A stretch of DNA of 64,000 nt from Deinococcus ruber (GTDB lineage: Bacteria > Deinococcota > Deinococci > Deinococcales > Deinococcaceae), in contig NZ_BMQL01000012.1 of NCBI RefSeq assembly GCF_014648095.1, positions 1 through 64,000 on the forward strand. Reading direction: 5' to 3'. How positions within the stretch are numbered: position 1 is the first letter of the stretch; the number at the start of each line of letters is the position of its first letter. This document shows, piece by piece, positions 8,044 to 17,520 of this stretch. The notes below the pieces were generated by a model, which was not told the DNA's origin, did not search any database, and saw only the letters and a program-made list of their open reading frames with translations. Both the position numbers and the translations under genes were made by a program.

Positions 8044-10710
8044 ATGTCACTTTCTATCGGAGACCGCAGATTGGGTGCGATGCTACTCGAACAGGGCTAC
8101 GTCAACGATTCCGATCTGCAGCGCGCCCTTGATCGACAGATTGAAATTGGGGGGAGACTGGCAGATATTTTGGTGGATGGCGGCGTGGTAGGCGAAAAGC
8201 GCATTGCTCACGCCATCGAGGAAGCGCTGGGGATTCCACTGGTCGATCTGACGAGTCTCGATCCCAGTCCGGTTGCCCTCCGGAGTCTCAAGGCTCAGAT
8301 TGCCGAATCGGCACAGGCCTTCCCCTTCGCGCTGGATGGTGACACGCTGCGGGTGGCCTTCGTCGATCCGCTGAGCAGCCTGACGCTCGAAATTGTCGAG
8401 GATGCCAGCGGTCTGAACATCGAGCTGTATCAGGCACTGCGCGAACAGGTGCAGTGGGCCATTGCGCTGTATTACCCGGAACTCGGCCGCAGCGCTCCAA
8501 TGCCTGCCAGTCTAACGGCGGTACAGGGGACCTTTCTGGGACAGCGGCTGATCATCAATGGTCATCTGCGAGAAGATCAGCTCAAGGTTGCTCTCGAACA
8601 GCAGAGTTATGGCGGCGAGGCAATCGGTTCGATTCTGCTGCGCCTGGAGATGATCACCGAGGATCAGCTGTACGAGGCCCTCGCCGAGCAGGCCGGAACC
8701 ACCTACGTTCCTGACCTCAGCGGGTATGAACCAGAGGTGGACGTGCTGGGGCTGCTGTTGCGGGTCGATGCGTTGCAACTGTCGGTGGTGCCACTGGAAG
8801 ATCGGGGCCTGGAAGTTCAGGTGATTGGCAGTGACCAGCGTCGGCAGCAGGATATCGAGGCGCTGCTGGGGCGACCGGTCGAGATGCTGCTGGGCCGCCC
8901 CGCCGATGTCGAGGCCCTGATCGAGCGCTGTTACCCGCAGAACGGGCGGCTGGGCGAACAGATGCTGCGCCAGGGGTCGCTGTCGCGCTCACAGCTGCGC
9001 GAGGCCTTGCAGGTGCAGGCCCGCAGCGGCAAGGTCAAGCCGCTCGGTGAGGTGATCGTCGATCTGGGCTTTGCCAGCAGTGAGGAGATCGATCAGGCCT
9101 TGCAGAAGCAGACCGCGGGCGGCGGCCGTCTGGAAGACACCCTGGTGCAGTCCGGCAAACTCAGCCCCGAGATGCTCGCCCGCTCGCTCGCCTCTCAGCT
9201 CGGCTACGAGTTCCTCGATCCCGTCCAGAGTCCCCCTGACCCCAAAGTGGCGCTTTTAATCAATGAATCGACCGCCCGGCGGTACACGGTGGTGCCGATG
9301 CGCTTACAGGGGAACGCGCTGGTGGTGGCGATGAAAGACCCGCGCAACGTGTTCGCGCTGGACGATCTGCGGCTGATCAGCGGGCGCGACATCATCCCGG
9401 CGGTGATGGCCGAGAAAGACATCGTGCGCCTGATCGAGCGCTACTTCGGCTCGGCCGACATGGTGCAGCTCAACGAGCGCCTGGTGCAGGAAAGCCGCAC
9501 CCGCGACCGGGAACGCGAGTCGCAGGTCGACACCACCGATCTGGACGACAACGCGGTGGTGCGGGTGGTGGACAACATCATCCGCGAGGCGGCCCTCCAG
9601 GACGCCTCGGACATCCACATCGAGCCGACCGAACACCATCTGCGGGTGCGCTACCGCATCGACGGCACGCTGCGCGACCACATGGAGCTGCCCAAAGGCT
9701 CGGCGCAGAGCGTGCTGGCCCGTATCAAGATCCTGGGACAGCTGGACATCGCCGAGCGGCGCATTCCGCAGGACGGGCGGCTGCGGTTTCGCAAGGGCAG
9801 CATCGATCTGGATCTGCGCCTGAGCACGCTGCCCACGGTGTACGGGGAAAAAGCGGTGATGCGCCTGCTGCAGAAGGCCCACAACATCCCGGAAGTCGAG
9901 CAGCTGGGCTTATCGGAGCACAACTTCCAGCGCTTCAGCGATCTGATCGAGAAACCCAACGGGATCTTTCTGATCACCGGGCCGACCGGCTCGGGCAAGT
10001 CGTTTTCCAGCTTCAGTATTCTCAAGCGCATCGCGCGGCCTGAGAAGAACACCACCACCATCGAAGACCCGGTGGAGTACGAGATTCCCGGCATCAACCA
10101 GTCGCAGGTCAACCCGGTGGCCGGGTTGACGTTTGCCCGCGCGTTGCGGGCCTTCCTGCGCCAGGACCCCGACATCATCTTCGTGGGCGAGATCCGCGAC
10201 GCCGAAACCGCCAAGATCGCCACCGAAGCCGCGCTCACCGGCCACCTGGTGCTGGCCACCCTGCACACCAACGACGCGCCGGGCGCGGTGACGCGCCTGG
10301 AAGAGATGGGGGTGGAGAACTTCAACATCGGCGCGTCGTTGATCGGGGTGCTGGGCCAGCGACTGGTGCGCAAGGTGTGCCCCGACTGCAAGACGCCGAC
10401 CAATGCCGACCCGGACGTGCTGCGCCGCCTGGGGCTGAACGACAAGGAACTGCGCGGGGCGACGCTGTTCCGGGGCGCGGGGTGCCCGCGCTGCGGAGGC
10501 ACCGGGTACAAGGGACGCATGGGCATTCACGAACTGATGGTGATCGACGAACCGCTGCGCCGGGCGATCGGCAAGGGCGAACCGGCCAGCGAACTGCGCG
10601 AGATCGCCACGTCGCAGAGCAGCATGAAGACCCTGCGCCAGGACGGCATCGAAAAGGCCATGCTCGGCATCACCACCCTCGAAGAAGTCCTCGCCGTCAC
10701 CAGCGCGTAA
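8044..10710 (+). CDS. pilB: type IV pilus assembly ATPase PilB/PilF with three MshEN domains
   Basis: An 888-aa hexameric ATPase expected to power pilus extension and, in Thermus/Deinococcus, natural transformation. The N-terminal half carries three MshEN (GSPII_E_N) modules. The first has RLGAMLLEQGYVNDSDLQ and fits the c-di-GMP-binding motif closely; the others start FLGQRLIINGHLREDQL and RLGEQMLRQGSLSRSQL. The GspE core follows, with Walker A GPTGSGKS near residue 646, Walker B DPDIIFVGEIRDAE, a His-box LATLHTNDA and a zinc-binding CPDC...CPRC pair. Length and triplication match Thermus thermophilus PilF (about 889 aa). GGAGGAG before the ATG fixes the start. No pilC, pilT or pilM-Q gene is in the window. 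Confidence 0.93.
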   Translation: MSLSIGDRRLGAMLLEQGYVNDSDLQRALDRQIEIGGRLADILVDGGVVGEKRIAHAIEEALGIPLVDLTSLDPSPVALRSLKAQIAESAQAFPFALDGDTLRVAFVDPLSSLTLEIVEDASGLNIELYQALREQVQWAIALYYPELGRSAPMPASLTAVQGTFLGQRLIINGHLREDQLKVALEQQSYGGEAIGSILLRLEMITEDQLYEALAEQAGTTYVPDLSGYEPEVDVLGLLLRVDALQLSVVPLEDRGLEVQVIGSDQRRQQDIEALLGRPVEMLLGRPADVEALIERCYPQNGRLGEQMLRQGSLSRSQLREALQVQARSGKVKPLGEVIVDLGFASSEEIDQALQKQTAGGGRLEDTLVQSGKLSPEMLARSLASQLGYEFLDPVQSPPDPKVALLINESTARRYTVVPMRLQGNALVVAMKDPRNVFALDDLRLISGRDIIPAVMAEKDIVRLIERYFGSADMVQLNERLVQESRTRDRERESQVDTTDLDDNAVVRVVDNIIREAALQDASDIHIEPTEHHLRVRYRIDGTLRDHMELPKGSAQSVLARIKILGQLDIAERRIPQDGRLRFRKGSIDLDLRLSTLPTVYGEKAVMRLLQKAHNIPEVEQLGLSEHNFQRFSDLIEKPNGIFLITGPTGSGKSFSSFSILKRIARPEKNTTTIEDPVEYEIPGINQSQVNPVAGLTFARALRAFLRQDPDIIFVGEIRDAETAKIATEAALTGHLVLATLHTNDAPGAVTRLEEMGVENFNIGASLIGVLGQRLVRKVCPDCKTPTNADPDVLRRLGLNDKELRGATLFRGAGCPRCGGTGYKGRMGIHELMVIDEPLRRAIGKGEPASELREIATSQSSMKTLRQDGIEKAMLGITTLEEVLAVTSA

Positions 10711-10810
10711 TCCACATGTCCGAACGTCAGCAGCTGGCCGGTTCCTGAGCAACTCCCTGTTCGGCACCTTCCATGACATGGGCGTTACATTTCCCCGTAA
10801 AGCTGCCTGC

Positions 10811-11917
10811 ATGCTGAAACGCCAGATGCTGTCGCTGCTTCCTGTCCTGCTGCTCGCCGCGTGTGCCCCCGCTCAGATGGGCAGAACAGGCGCTGCGAAT
10901 TCGGATGTGCTGTTTACCTTCAGCACCGTGGGAGACAGCCGGGAAGACCCCACCACCGAGGGTCTGAGCGCTCAGAACAAGCTGTGGCTTCAGAACACCC
11001 GCGCCTGGAGCCGCATCATGAACGAGGCCAACGCTCAGGGTGCAGAGGCGCTGTTCTTCAACGGCGACATGATCATGGGATACACGACCGACCGCGTGAC
11101 GCTCGACCGGCAGTACGCCTTCTGGCGCGGAATGGCCGCCACGCTGATGGAGCGCGGCACCTACGTGATGCCGGTCGCGGGAAATCATGAGGTGCAGGAG
11201 AAGGGCACCGACGCGGCGGGCAAGGGCATCAAGCTGGCGCGTGTGGGCAACGAGGAAGCGTGGCGTGCCAACATGGGCGACCTGATCATGGATGCTGGCC
11301 GGTGGAAGACCCTGACCGGACTCGACGCCAGCGCCTTCGATCCGGCCAATACCCCGGTGGCGGGCGGAGCAGACAAGGTCAGCACCGATCAGGCCCAGCT
11401 GACCTACAGCTTCGATGCGGGCGGCTCGCATTTCGCGGTCATCAATACCGACGCGGTGGGCTGGGACAGCCACGCGCCTGCCGCCTGGCTCGCCCGTGAC
11501 CTGGCAGCGGCCAAGGCGAGGGGCGCGGCGCACATCTTCGTGTTCGGCCACAAGCCCGCTTACACCTACAAGTACAACGACAAGGTGCCAGCGGGCGGCA
11601 TCGACACCGATCCCGAAAACCAGCAGGCCTTCTGGAACACCATCGAGACGTACAACGCCACGTATTTCAGCGGCCATGAGCACATCTATCACGCCGATCA
11701 GCCGACCAGGGCGCAGGGTGGAAAGGCGTGGCAGGTGATCGTGGGATCGGGCGGCAGCCCCTTCGAGGCCAAGCCGGGCGACAGCCAGAACCCGCAGGAC
11801 CGCATGTACGCCTGGGTCACGGTACAGGTGATGAAAAGCGGGCAGGTGCATGTCGATGCCTATGGGTTCAATGACCAGTACGGCCCCACCCAGAAACTGG
11901 CGAGCTGGAATCTCTGA
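10811..11917 (+). CDS. calcineurin-like metallophosphoesterase lipoprotein
   Basis: A 368-aa exported phosphoesterase. The signal peptide MLKRQMLSLLPVLLLAAC ends in a lipobox (LAAC), so it should be lipid-anchored outside the cytoplasmic membrane. Metallophosphatase motifs appear in order: STVGDSR, FFNGDM, VAGNHE, FGHKP and SGHEHIYHAD, supplying the usual Asp, Asn and His ligands of a dinuclear metal site. The start at 10811 is chosen because it begins the signal peptide; an upstream ATG at 10778 would add 11 unlikely residues. The substrate is unknown. It stands alone and converges on the SulP gene. Confidence 0.9.
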   Translation: MLKRQMLSLLPVLLLAACAPAQMGRTGAANSDVLFTFSTVGDSREDPTTEGLSAQNKLWLQNTRAWSRIMNEANAQGAEALFFNGDMIMGYTTDRVTLDRQYAFWRGMAATLMERGTYVMPVAGNHEVQEKGTDAAGKGIKLARVGNEEAWRANMGDLIMDAGRWKTLTGLDASAFDPANTPVAGGADKVSTDQAQLTYSFDAGGSHFAVINTDAVGWDSHAPAAWLARDLAAAKARGAAHIFVFGHKPAYTYKYNDKVPAGGIDTDPENQQAFWNTIETYNATYFSGHEHIYHADQPTRAQGGKAWQVIVGSGGSPFEAKPGDSQNPQDRMYAWVTVQVMKSGQVHVDAYGFNDQYGPTQKLASWNL

Positions 11918-11954
11918 CAGACGCCTGCTGATCGAGCAGAGGCGGTTTTCCGGT

Positions 11955-13463
11955 TCAGTGGTCTGCGGTCTGCTTGAGCGCCCCCGGTTTGTCATAGACG
12001 GCGAGGCGCTCGATCAGGGTTGCAGACGCTTCATTCAGTCCTGTCAGCGAAACCGGAATGCCCAGGTGCCTGTATTTCAGCATCACCTTGTCGAGCGCTC
12101 CGACCGCCGAGCCGTCCCAGAAATGGGCGTGCGTCAGATCGATCTCTACGCAGCTCGCCGGGTGGGTGAAGTCGAACTGGTGCAGAAAGTCGTGCGTACT
12201 GACAAAGAACAGCTGCCCGCGCACCAGATATGTGCGGCTGCCGTCCTGCTGATCGCTGAAGCTGACCTCGGCCAGCTTCGAGATCTTCCGGGCAAAGAAC
12301 AGGGCGCTGAGGATCACGCCGACCAGCACTCCCAGCGCCAGATCTTTGGTGGCAACCGTGACCGCGACCGTTGCCAGCATGACGACGCTTTCACTCTTCG
12401 GGAATACCCTCAGCGAGTTCAGGCTGTTCCAGTCGAAGGTGCTGATACTGACCACGATCATCACCGCGACCAGGGCGGCCATCGGAATCTGCACCAGCAG
12501 GGGTTGCAGCAGCAGGATCATCACCAGCAGGACGCTGCCCGCCACGAAAGTCGAGAGGCGGCCCCGTCCACCGTTGTTGACGTTGATCATGCTCTGTCCG
12601 ATCATCGCACAGCCGGCCATGCCGCCGAAGAATCCGGTCACGATGTTGGCGACGCCCTGCCCACGTGACTCGGCGTTCTTGTCACTGGTGGTATCGGTGC
12701 GGTCGTCGATCAGTTGCGCGGTCAGCAGACTCTCGATCAGTCCGACCAGGGCAAGCGTCAGCGACACCGGAACGATGATGCCCAGCGTCTCCAGCGTCAG
12801 CGGAACCTTCGGAAAGCTGAACGGCGGCAGCGCGGTCGGCAGGGTGCCCATGTCACCGACCGTCTTGACGTCGGCGTGGGTCAGGACGGCGACCACGGTC
12901 AGCACCACGATGGCGACCAGCGCACTCGGAACGGCCCTGAAGACCCGTGGCAGCAGATAGATGATCGCCAGCCCGGCAGCCACCATCGCGTACATCTGCC
13001 AGCTGGCTCCGGCAAACTGCGGCAGCTGAGCGGCGAAAATCAGGATTGCCAGGGCATTCACAAACCCGGTCATGACGCTGCGGGGCACGAACTTCAGAGA
13101 GCGGGCGAGTTTTGCCCACCCGATCAGAACCTGAAACACGCCGGTCAGGACTGTGGCTGCAAACAGGTATTCCAGACCGTGCACTTTGACGAGGCCGATC
13201 ATCAGGAGGGCCATAGCACCGGTCGCGGCGCTGATCATGCCGGGCCGCCCGCCGATGAAGGCCGTGACCAGAGCGATGATGAACGACGCATACAGCCCGA
13301 CCTGCGGCGATACCCCCGCGATGATCGAGAAAGCGGTGGCCTCGGGAATGAGCGCCAGGGCAACCACGATCCCCGAGAGCACGTCTCTGCGCGGGTTGAG
13401 GAGCCATTCCCGGCGGTACTGCTGGAAGCCGGACAGCCGGGAGTTGGAAGGAAGAACAGTCAT
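11955..13463 (-). CDS. SulP-family (SLC26) anion transporter with STAS domain
   Basis: A 502-aa inner-membrane permease with about 10-12 hydrophobic segments. The SulP signature is present near the start ([20 protein letters not shown]), followed by [22 protein letters not shown]-terminal STAS domain covers roughly residues 400-500 ([20 protein letters not shown]). Family members move sulfate, bicarbonate or dicarboxylates, and this one's substrate cannot be chosen from sequence. An AGAGGT ribosome binding site lies before the ATG. It is a single gene, tail-to-tail with the phosphoesterase. Confidence 0.92.
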   Translation of the reverse strand: MTVLPSNSRLSGFQQYRREWLLNPRRDVLSGIVVALALIPEATAFSIIAGVSPQVGLYASFIIALVTAFIGGRPGMISAATGAMALLMIGLVKVHGLEYLFAATVLTGVFQVLIGWAKLARSLKFVPRSVMTGFVNALAILIFAAQLPQFAGASWQMYAMVAAGLAIIYLLPRVFRAVPSALVAIVVLTVVAVLTHADVKTVGDMGTLPTALPPFSFPKVPLTLETLGIIVPVSLTLALVGLIESLLTAQLIDDRTDTTSDKNAESRGQGVANIVTGFFGGMAGCAMIGQSMINVNNGGRGRLSTFVAGSVLLVMILLLQPLLVQIPMAALVAVMIVVSISTFDWNSLNSLRVFPKSESVVMLATVAVTVATKDLALGVLVGVILSALFFARKISKLAEVSFSDQQDGSRTYLVRGQLFFVSTHDFLHQFDFTHPASCVEIDLTHAHFWDGSAVGALDKVMLKYRHLGIPVSLTGLNEASATLIERLAVYDKPGALKQTADH

Positions 13464-13783
13464 GTGTACCTCTGAAGGGTGCCGTGACCACCGCCCGCGA
13501 CACCACGCCAGCAGGCAACGACCTGTGTGTCGTCAGATCGGGTTGGTGATCGTCAGGGGCGTCTCTCGGGGGACGCCGCACCTGCGGCCCCTGGAGTATG
13601 CCGCAGGTGCCGGGGTTCAGGCAAGCACCGCACCCATTCAGCATTTCTGGCCTTCTCGCTCACTTCGGTGTCGCGCCCCTGAAGAAAGGCGGCAGGGGAG
13701 AGCACCACGCGCCGTGTGCCCAGAACGGAGCTGGAGCGGCAGTTCGTGGGTATTGCCTGCCTGCTCCGGTTCTTCACGAAAAA
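13464..13783. other. intergenic region with an 11-bp perfect hairpin
   Basis: No convincing gene. At 13578-13610 GCACCTGCGGC and GCCGCAGGTGC form an 11-bp perfect stem with an 11-base loop. It lies about 115 bases upstream of the SulP start on the minus strand. Without a T run it is not an ordinary terminator; it could be part of the SulP 5' leader. Confidence 0.4.
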
Positions 13784-13812
13784 CGGGCAACCTGCGTCTG
13801 GCAGGTTGCCCG
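13784..13812 (-). terminator. rho-independent terminator of the htrA gene
   Basis: A 12-bp stem CGGGCAACCTGC/GCAGGTTGCCCG with a 5-base loop, followed on the minus strand by TTTTTCGTG. It sits about 25 bases after the protease stop codon. Confidence 0.9.
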
Positions 13813-13838
13813 TGATTTCAGAAGGCGTCGGCGGAACC

Positions 13839-15140
13839 TTACTGAGCCTGCTGGGTTGTCGTGGCCTTAGGCGTGAAATCGGTCAGCTTTGCGCTGAGGT
13901 TGAGTGTGCGGTCGCCGCGCTGCACCTTGAGATTCACGGTGTCGCCGACCTTGCGCCCGAAGATCACGCTCTGAAGCTCGTTGTTCTGCCCCACCGTCTG
14001 CCCGTCGATCTGGGTGATGATGTCGCCGCCCAGCGTCAGGGTGGTGCCGTCCTGAAGCGTGATGGTCTGCGTTCCTGCGTGCAGCCCTGCTTTCTCGGCG
14101 GGGCTGCCTGCCTCCACCCGCATCACCAGTGCGCCCTGTGTCGGCAGGTGCAGGGTCTTGAGCGCGGTGCTGTCCAGGGCACCCAGGTTGGCATAACTGA
14201 TGCCCAGCCGGGGCGTACTGATCTTGTCACCAGCGGTCAGACGCGGCAGCAACGTTTTGGCGACATTCACCGGAATGGCAAAGCCCACCCCGGCATTCTG
14301 ATCGCTGCCCCCACTCAGGATCTGGGTGTTGATGCCGATGACGCGCCCGGCGCTGTCGAGCAGTGGACCGCCGCTGTTGCCGGGGTTGATGGCCGCATCG
14401 GTCTGAATCACCGACTGAGAGACGCCGCGCACGCCCACCGGAATCTTACGGGCGGTGGCGCTGATGATGCCCTCGGTGACGCTGAAATCCAGATCGAAGG
14501 GCGCCCCCAGCGCGACGGCCTTCAGGCCCGGTTCCAGACCGTCACTGTTGCCCAGCGCAATCGGTTTGATCAGGTTGGCGGGCAACTTGTCGGCGCGGAT
14601 GACGGCCAGGTCGTAATCGGGCGCGGTGCCGATCACCTTGGCGGTGTACGTTTCGGGGTGGTTGTGCACCCGGATGGTGATGGTGTCGGCCCCCTCGACC
14701 ACATGGTAATTGGTCAGAATATCGCCCCGAGCGTCGATGAAAAAGCCGCTACCGGTGCCGCGCTGCGGTTGATTCTGGAAGCCGGGCATTCCGCCCTGAC
14801 CGAACGGCAGCCCAGCGAACGGCGTGCCCGCGAACGGATCGCTGTTGCCATTTCCGGGCGTGCTGCCCGCGCTAGGCGTGCTGCTGACCTTGCCGCCACT
14901 CTGCACGCTGACATAGACCAAGCCGTCCTGCGCGGCCTTGACCACCTCGACGGTGTTGCGTTCGTTCTCGGTGCGGGCGCGGGTCGCGTCGAAGGCGGGC
15001 ACTGTGGGGGTCGCGGTAACGGGCGCAGTCGTCTGAGCGGCGGCCCAGCCGGTATGTCCGACGAGTGCGGCACCGCCCAGCGCCAGCAGCGCCGAGGCAG
15101 ACAACAGAGCTTTCTGGTAGTTCCTAGAGGATCTGTTCAT
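13839..15140 (-). CDS. HtrA/DegP-like trypsin-type serine protease (S1C) with PDZ domain
   Basis: A 433-aa envelope protease for damaged or misfolded proteins. An N-terminal signal or anchor helix (residues about 10-35) is followed by a Gly/Pro/Phe-rich linker (85-125) and the protease domain. The catalytic triad is visible as His146 (TNYHVVEG), Asp177 (DYDLAVIRAD) and Ser256 (NPGNSGGPLL). One PDZ domain covers about residues 320-420 (GALVMRVEAGSPAEKAGLHA). An AGGAG ribosome binding site precedes the ATG. Deinococcus genomes usually carry several such proteases; this copy is monocistronic. Confidence 0.94.
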   Translation of the reverse strand: MNRSSRNYQKALLSASALLALGGAALVGHTGWAAAQTTAPVTATPTVPAFDATRARTENERNTVEVVKAAQDGLVYVSVQSGGKVSSTPSAGSTPGNGNSDPFAGTPFAGLPFGQGGMPGFQNQPQRGTGSGFFIDARGDILTNYHVVEGADTITIRVHNHPETYTAKVIGTAPDYDLAVIRADKLPANLIKPIALGNSDGLEPGLKAVALGAPFDLDFSVTEGIISATARKIPVGVRGVSQSVIQTDAAINPGNSGGPLLDSAGRVIGINTQILSGGSDQNAGVGFAIPVNVAKTLLPRLTAGDKISTPRLGISYANLGALDSTALKTLHLPTQGALVMRVEAGSPAEKAGLHAGTQTITLQDGTTLTLGGDIITQIDGQTVGQNNELQSVIFGRKVGDTVNLKVQRGDRTLNLSAKLTDFTPKATTTQQAQ

Positions 15141-15590
15141 GGAATGGACTCCTGAAATAAGCGGGAACGCAATACGCGGGAATACTCGCTTTCTGCAAGA
15201 ACGACGAATGACTTTCCTGGTGATCGGAACAAGGAAGGGGGTGATCGGGACATGTATCCTCTGAAGCGGTGGGAAACGTATCTGACGACCTGTGGTAACA
15301 CGGTATTCAGTCTGACGCTGTCTGTCGCTGCTGCCCTATCATTCTTCCGCCATAAAATGAGATTGTTGCAAGAGATTGTTGAGGTGGGCGAAACTACTGT
15401 ATAGGATCGTCAATGTATATCGTTTTGTTCCCTGGATAACACTGTGAAATCTGAACTTTATCAAGAAATATACTAAACATCTGTACTACTAAGAATGGGG
15501 AATTATTTAAGTATGCGAACTATCTAAAAATGTATTAGTGTGCAGCATATCATAATATCTAATGTCAAAATAGAAGCGATATAGACTCTA
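15141..15590. other. intergenic promoter region upstream of htrA, ending at the IS5 element
   Basis: The part next to the protease holds its promoter and ribosome binding site; the rest (about 15340-15590) is AT-rich with no coding frame. The last two bases (TA) are one copy of the IS target duplication. Nothing else is recognised. Confidence 0.5.
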
Positions 15591-16424
15591 GAGGCTATCC
15601 AGAAAATAGTCACGATCGGATCCAGGTCGAGCTGAAATATTTCAGGGATGCGGTTGACCGATGAGCAGTGGGTGCTGCTTGCGCCGTTCTTGACGCCACC
15701 CGAGAAGACCACCAAGCGAGGTCGTCCCAGGCGGGACGACCGGACCCTCCTCGAAGGTATCCTCTGGGTGCTTCGAACTGGAGCCCAGTGGGAGAAGTTG
15801 CCACGCAGCGACTATCCTCCAAAGTCCACCTGCTTCGCTCGCTTTCAGGAATGGAATGACCGCAATGTGTTCCCAGCAGTCCTCGGGCAGCTGTATGAGT
15901 TGTTGGAGGACCGAGGCCTTCTTGATCTGCGCGAAGCGTTCATTGACGGCACCTTCAGTGCCGCCAAAAAGGGGGCTCGGATGTCGGCCCCACCAAGAAG
16001 GGCAAGGGCACCAAGATCATGATCATGGTTGATGCGAATGGCACGCCACTCGCCGTTCACACCGACAGCGCCAGCCCAGCGGAGGTCAAGCTCGTTCAGG
16101 ACACGCTGGACGCTTCATTTGGGTTTGACTTCCCAGAGCGGCTGATCGGTGATAAAGCATATGACAGTGATGGACTGGATGCCGATCTCACGGAGATCGG
16201 CATCGAAATGATTGCCCCTCATCGCAAAAACAGGAAACGCAAGACTCAGGATGGACGCCCACTGCGCCGCTACAAGCGGCGCTGGAAGGTGGAGCGAACC
16301 ATTGCATGGCTCCAGTCGTTCCGGAGGGTGCGAACCCGCGATGAACGCAAGGCTCAGCACTTCCTCGGCTTCGTTCAGCTGGCCTGCATCCTCATCCTGC
16401 TCCGCCAAATTTCTGGATAGCCTC
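15591..16424 (+). mobile_element. IS5-family insertion sequence (IS427-like), 834 bp
   Basis: Perfect 15-bp inverted ends, GAGGCTATCCAGAAA at the left and TTTCTGGATAGCCTC at the right, flanked by TA on both sides (15589-15590 and 16425-16426). That matches the TA duplication of IS427-group elements. It encodes one transposase in two overlapping frames and appears complete. Confidence 0.92.
15648..16420 (+). CDS. IS5-family transposase made by programmed -1 frameshift
   Basis: The first frame (15648-16022) supplies the N-terminal DUF4096-like domain (MRLTDEQWVLLAPFL and GILWVLRTGAQWEKLP) and the first catalytic Asp in AFIDGTFS. The second frame (ending 16420) supplies the second Asp (LIGDKAYDSDGLD) and the Glu (RRWKVERTIAWLQSFRR). 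They join by a -1 shift at A5G5 (15966-15975), which turns AKKGAR into AKKGGS and restores the usual KKGKGTKIM segment. This slippery site is standard for the group, so it is not a disabling mutation. Confidence 0.88.
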
Positions 16425-16483
16425 TAATATGCAGACGTAATACCTCAGATAACAATGTTTCACATAGGCAGCAATAGTGAAGA

Positions 16484-17330
16484 CACCCCGTTTAGGGCTG
16501 AGCAAGATTGTGGGCAAGCACGGCCAGGACGACCCGGAGACGGAGTGAAACCAGCGTCTTGGTCTGCACAGACCTGATCTGTGCTTCGACCAATTGAGAA
16601 AAGACGGTTTCAATTCGTTTGCGCAGCTTTGGATGGCGGTCTTCTCGCCATCCGGTGTCATACCGGGTGTTCTTCTTGGGTGCAAAGACAAAGCCCAGTC
16701 CGCAAGAGCCCTTGTCTCCAATGATCTTCGGCCCACCGAATTCCGGCCAGCGTCGATTGAGTTCATGCCCAATGGTCGCGTCATGGAAGTTGGCGGGACG
16801 CACAAGGTCGTGAAGGATGTTCCCGGTGGACGAGACCCAGGCATGGAGCTTGTACCCAACGACCTGGCCTTGTGTTTCGAAGCCCCAGGTCGCTCCAGGA
16901 AACGCACAGCGTTTCCCTCGCTTAGGTCGGCAGATCGGCAAGGGCATCGAGTCGATCACGACCTCGGCACACGGTCTAGCCGGGGTGGCGATCGCTTCGA
17001 GGTGGGTCAACAGGCGAGTTCCGCGTACGTGCGCCTGAGTGTACGAGGGAAGGCCAGGTCGCCCTTCCCTCAGCAAGCTCCACCAGATCGACGGGTAAGG
17101 GTGTTTGAAAATCAATCGAGCCAGCGGAAGGGCCAGGAGCATGGCGTCGCTCAGCTTCTGATGACGACAACGTTGATGGTCGGAGAAGTGCCGCTTCGTC
17201 CAGCGAAAGAGCTGGCGAACAACAGCACGACGACCTAAACTGTGATGGAGACGATATCTAGCCATATCGTCTCTCTTTTTACCGTCTGGGAGCCTGCCGA
17301 GCTATCCCAACCTCAGCCCTAAACGAGGTG
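16484..17330 (-). mobile_element. IS982-family-like insertion sequence, about 847 bp
   Basis: Inverted ends CACCCCGTTTAGGGCTGAG (left) and the complement CACCTCGTTTAGGGCTGAG (right, ending near 17330) differ at one base. They enclose a single transposase gene on the minus strand. The immediate flanks show only an imperfect six-base match (GAAGAC/GACGAC), so the target duplication is uncertain. Only about 60 bases separate it from the IS5 element. Confidence 0.85.
16492..17265 (-). CDS. IS982-family-like transposase
   Basis: A 257-aa DDE transposase. The first Asp lies in EVVIDSMPLPICRPKRG, the second in PKIIGDKGSCGLGF and the Glu in LRKRIETVFSQLVEAQI. The motif IDSMPLPIC followed by a GYKLHAWVSSTGNI strand is typical of IS982 elements. 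The C-terminus overlaps the left inverted end, as is usual in compact IS elements. The frame is uninterrupted, so it may be active. Confidence 0.85.
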   Translation of the reverse strand: MARYRLHHSLGRRAVVRQLFRWTKRHFSDHQRCRHQKLSDAMLLALPLARLIFKHPYPSIWWSLLREGRPGLPSYTQAHVRGTRLLTHLEAIATPARPCAEVVIDSMPLPICRPKRGKRCAFPGATWGFETQGQVVGYKLHAWVSSTGNILHDLVRPANFHDATIGHELNRRWPEFGGPKIIGDKGSCGLGFVFAPKKNTRYDTGWREDRHPKLRKRIETVFSQLVEAQIRSVQTKTLVSLRLRVVLAVLAHNLAQP

Positions 17331-17520
17331 ACGACATTCAAGATGAAGTTCGGCTACAGTCTACCGACGAATGTATCTGCCTGATCTCCATTGATGTGGA
17401 CATGCCTGATCTCCCCCAGCCCAGATAGGCAACGCGACAGGGCGGTGATGAACACGGGGAATGAACCGGAATTCATCGCCTGTTGGTGAGGGTGCGGGTT
17501 TGTGAGGCTATCGTATAGCT
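17331..17520. other. short intergenic region upstream of the MarR-GNAT gene
   Basis: It contains no gene. TATCGTATAGCT lies directly before the ATG at 17521, so the mRNA may be leaderless. Nothing else is recognised. Confidence 0.4.

Noticed and set aside
15966..15975. Disabling frameshift in the IS5 transposase
   Set aside because: A5G5 is a known kind of programmed -1 slippery site, and both frames are otherwise intact.
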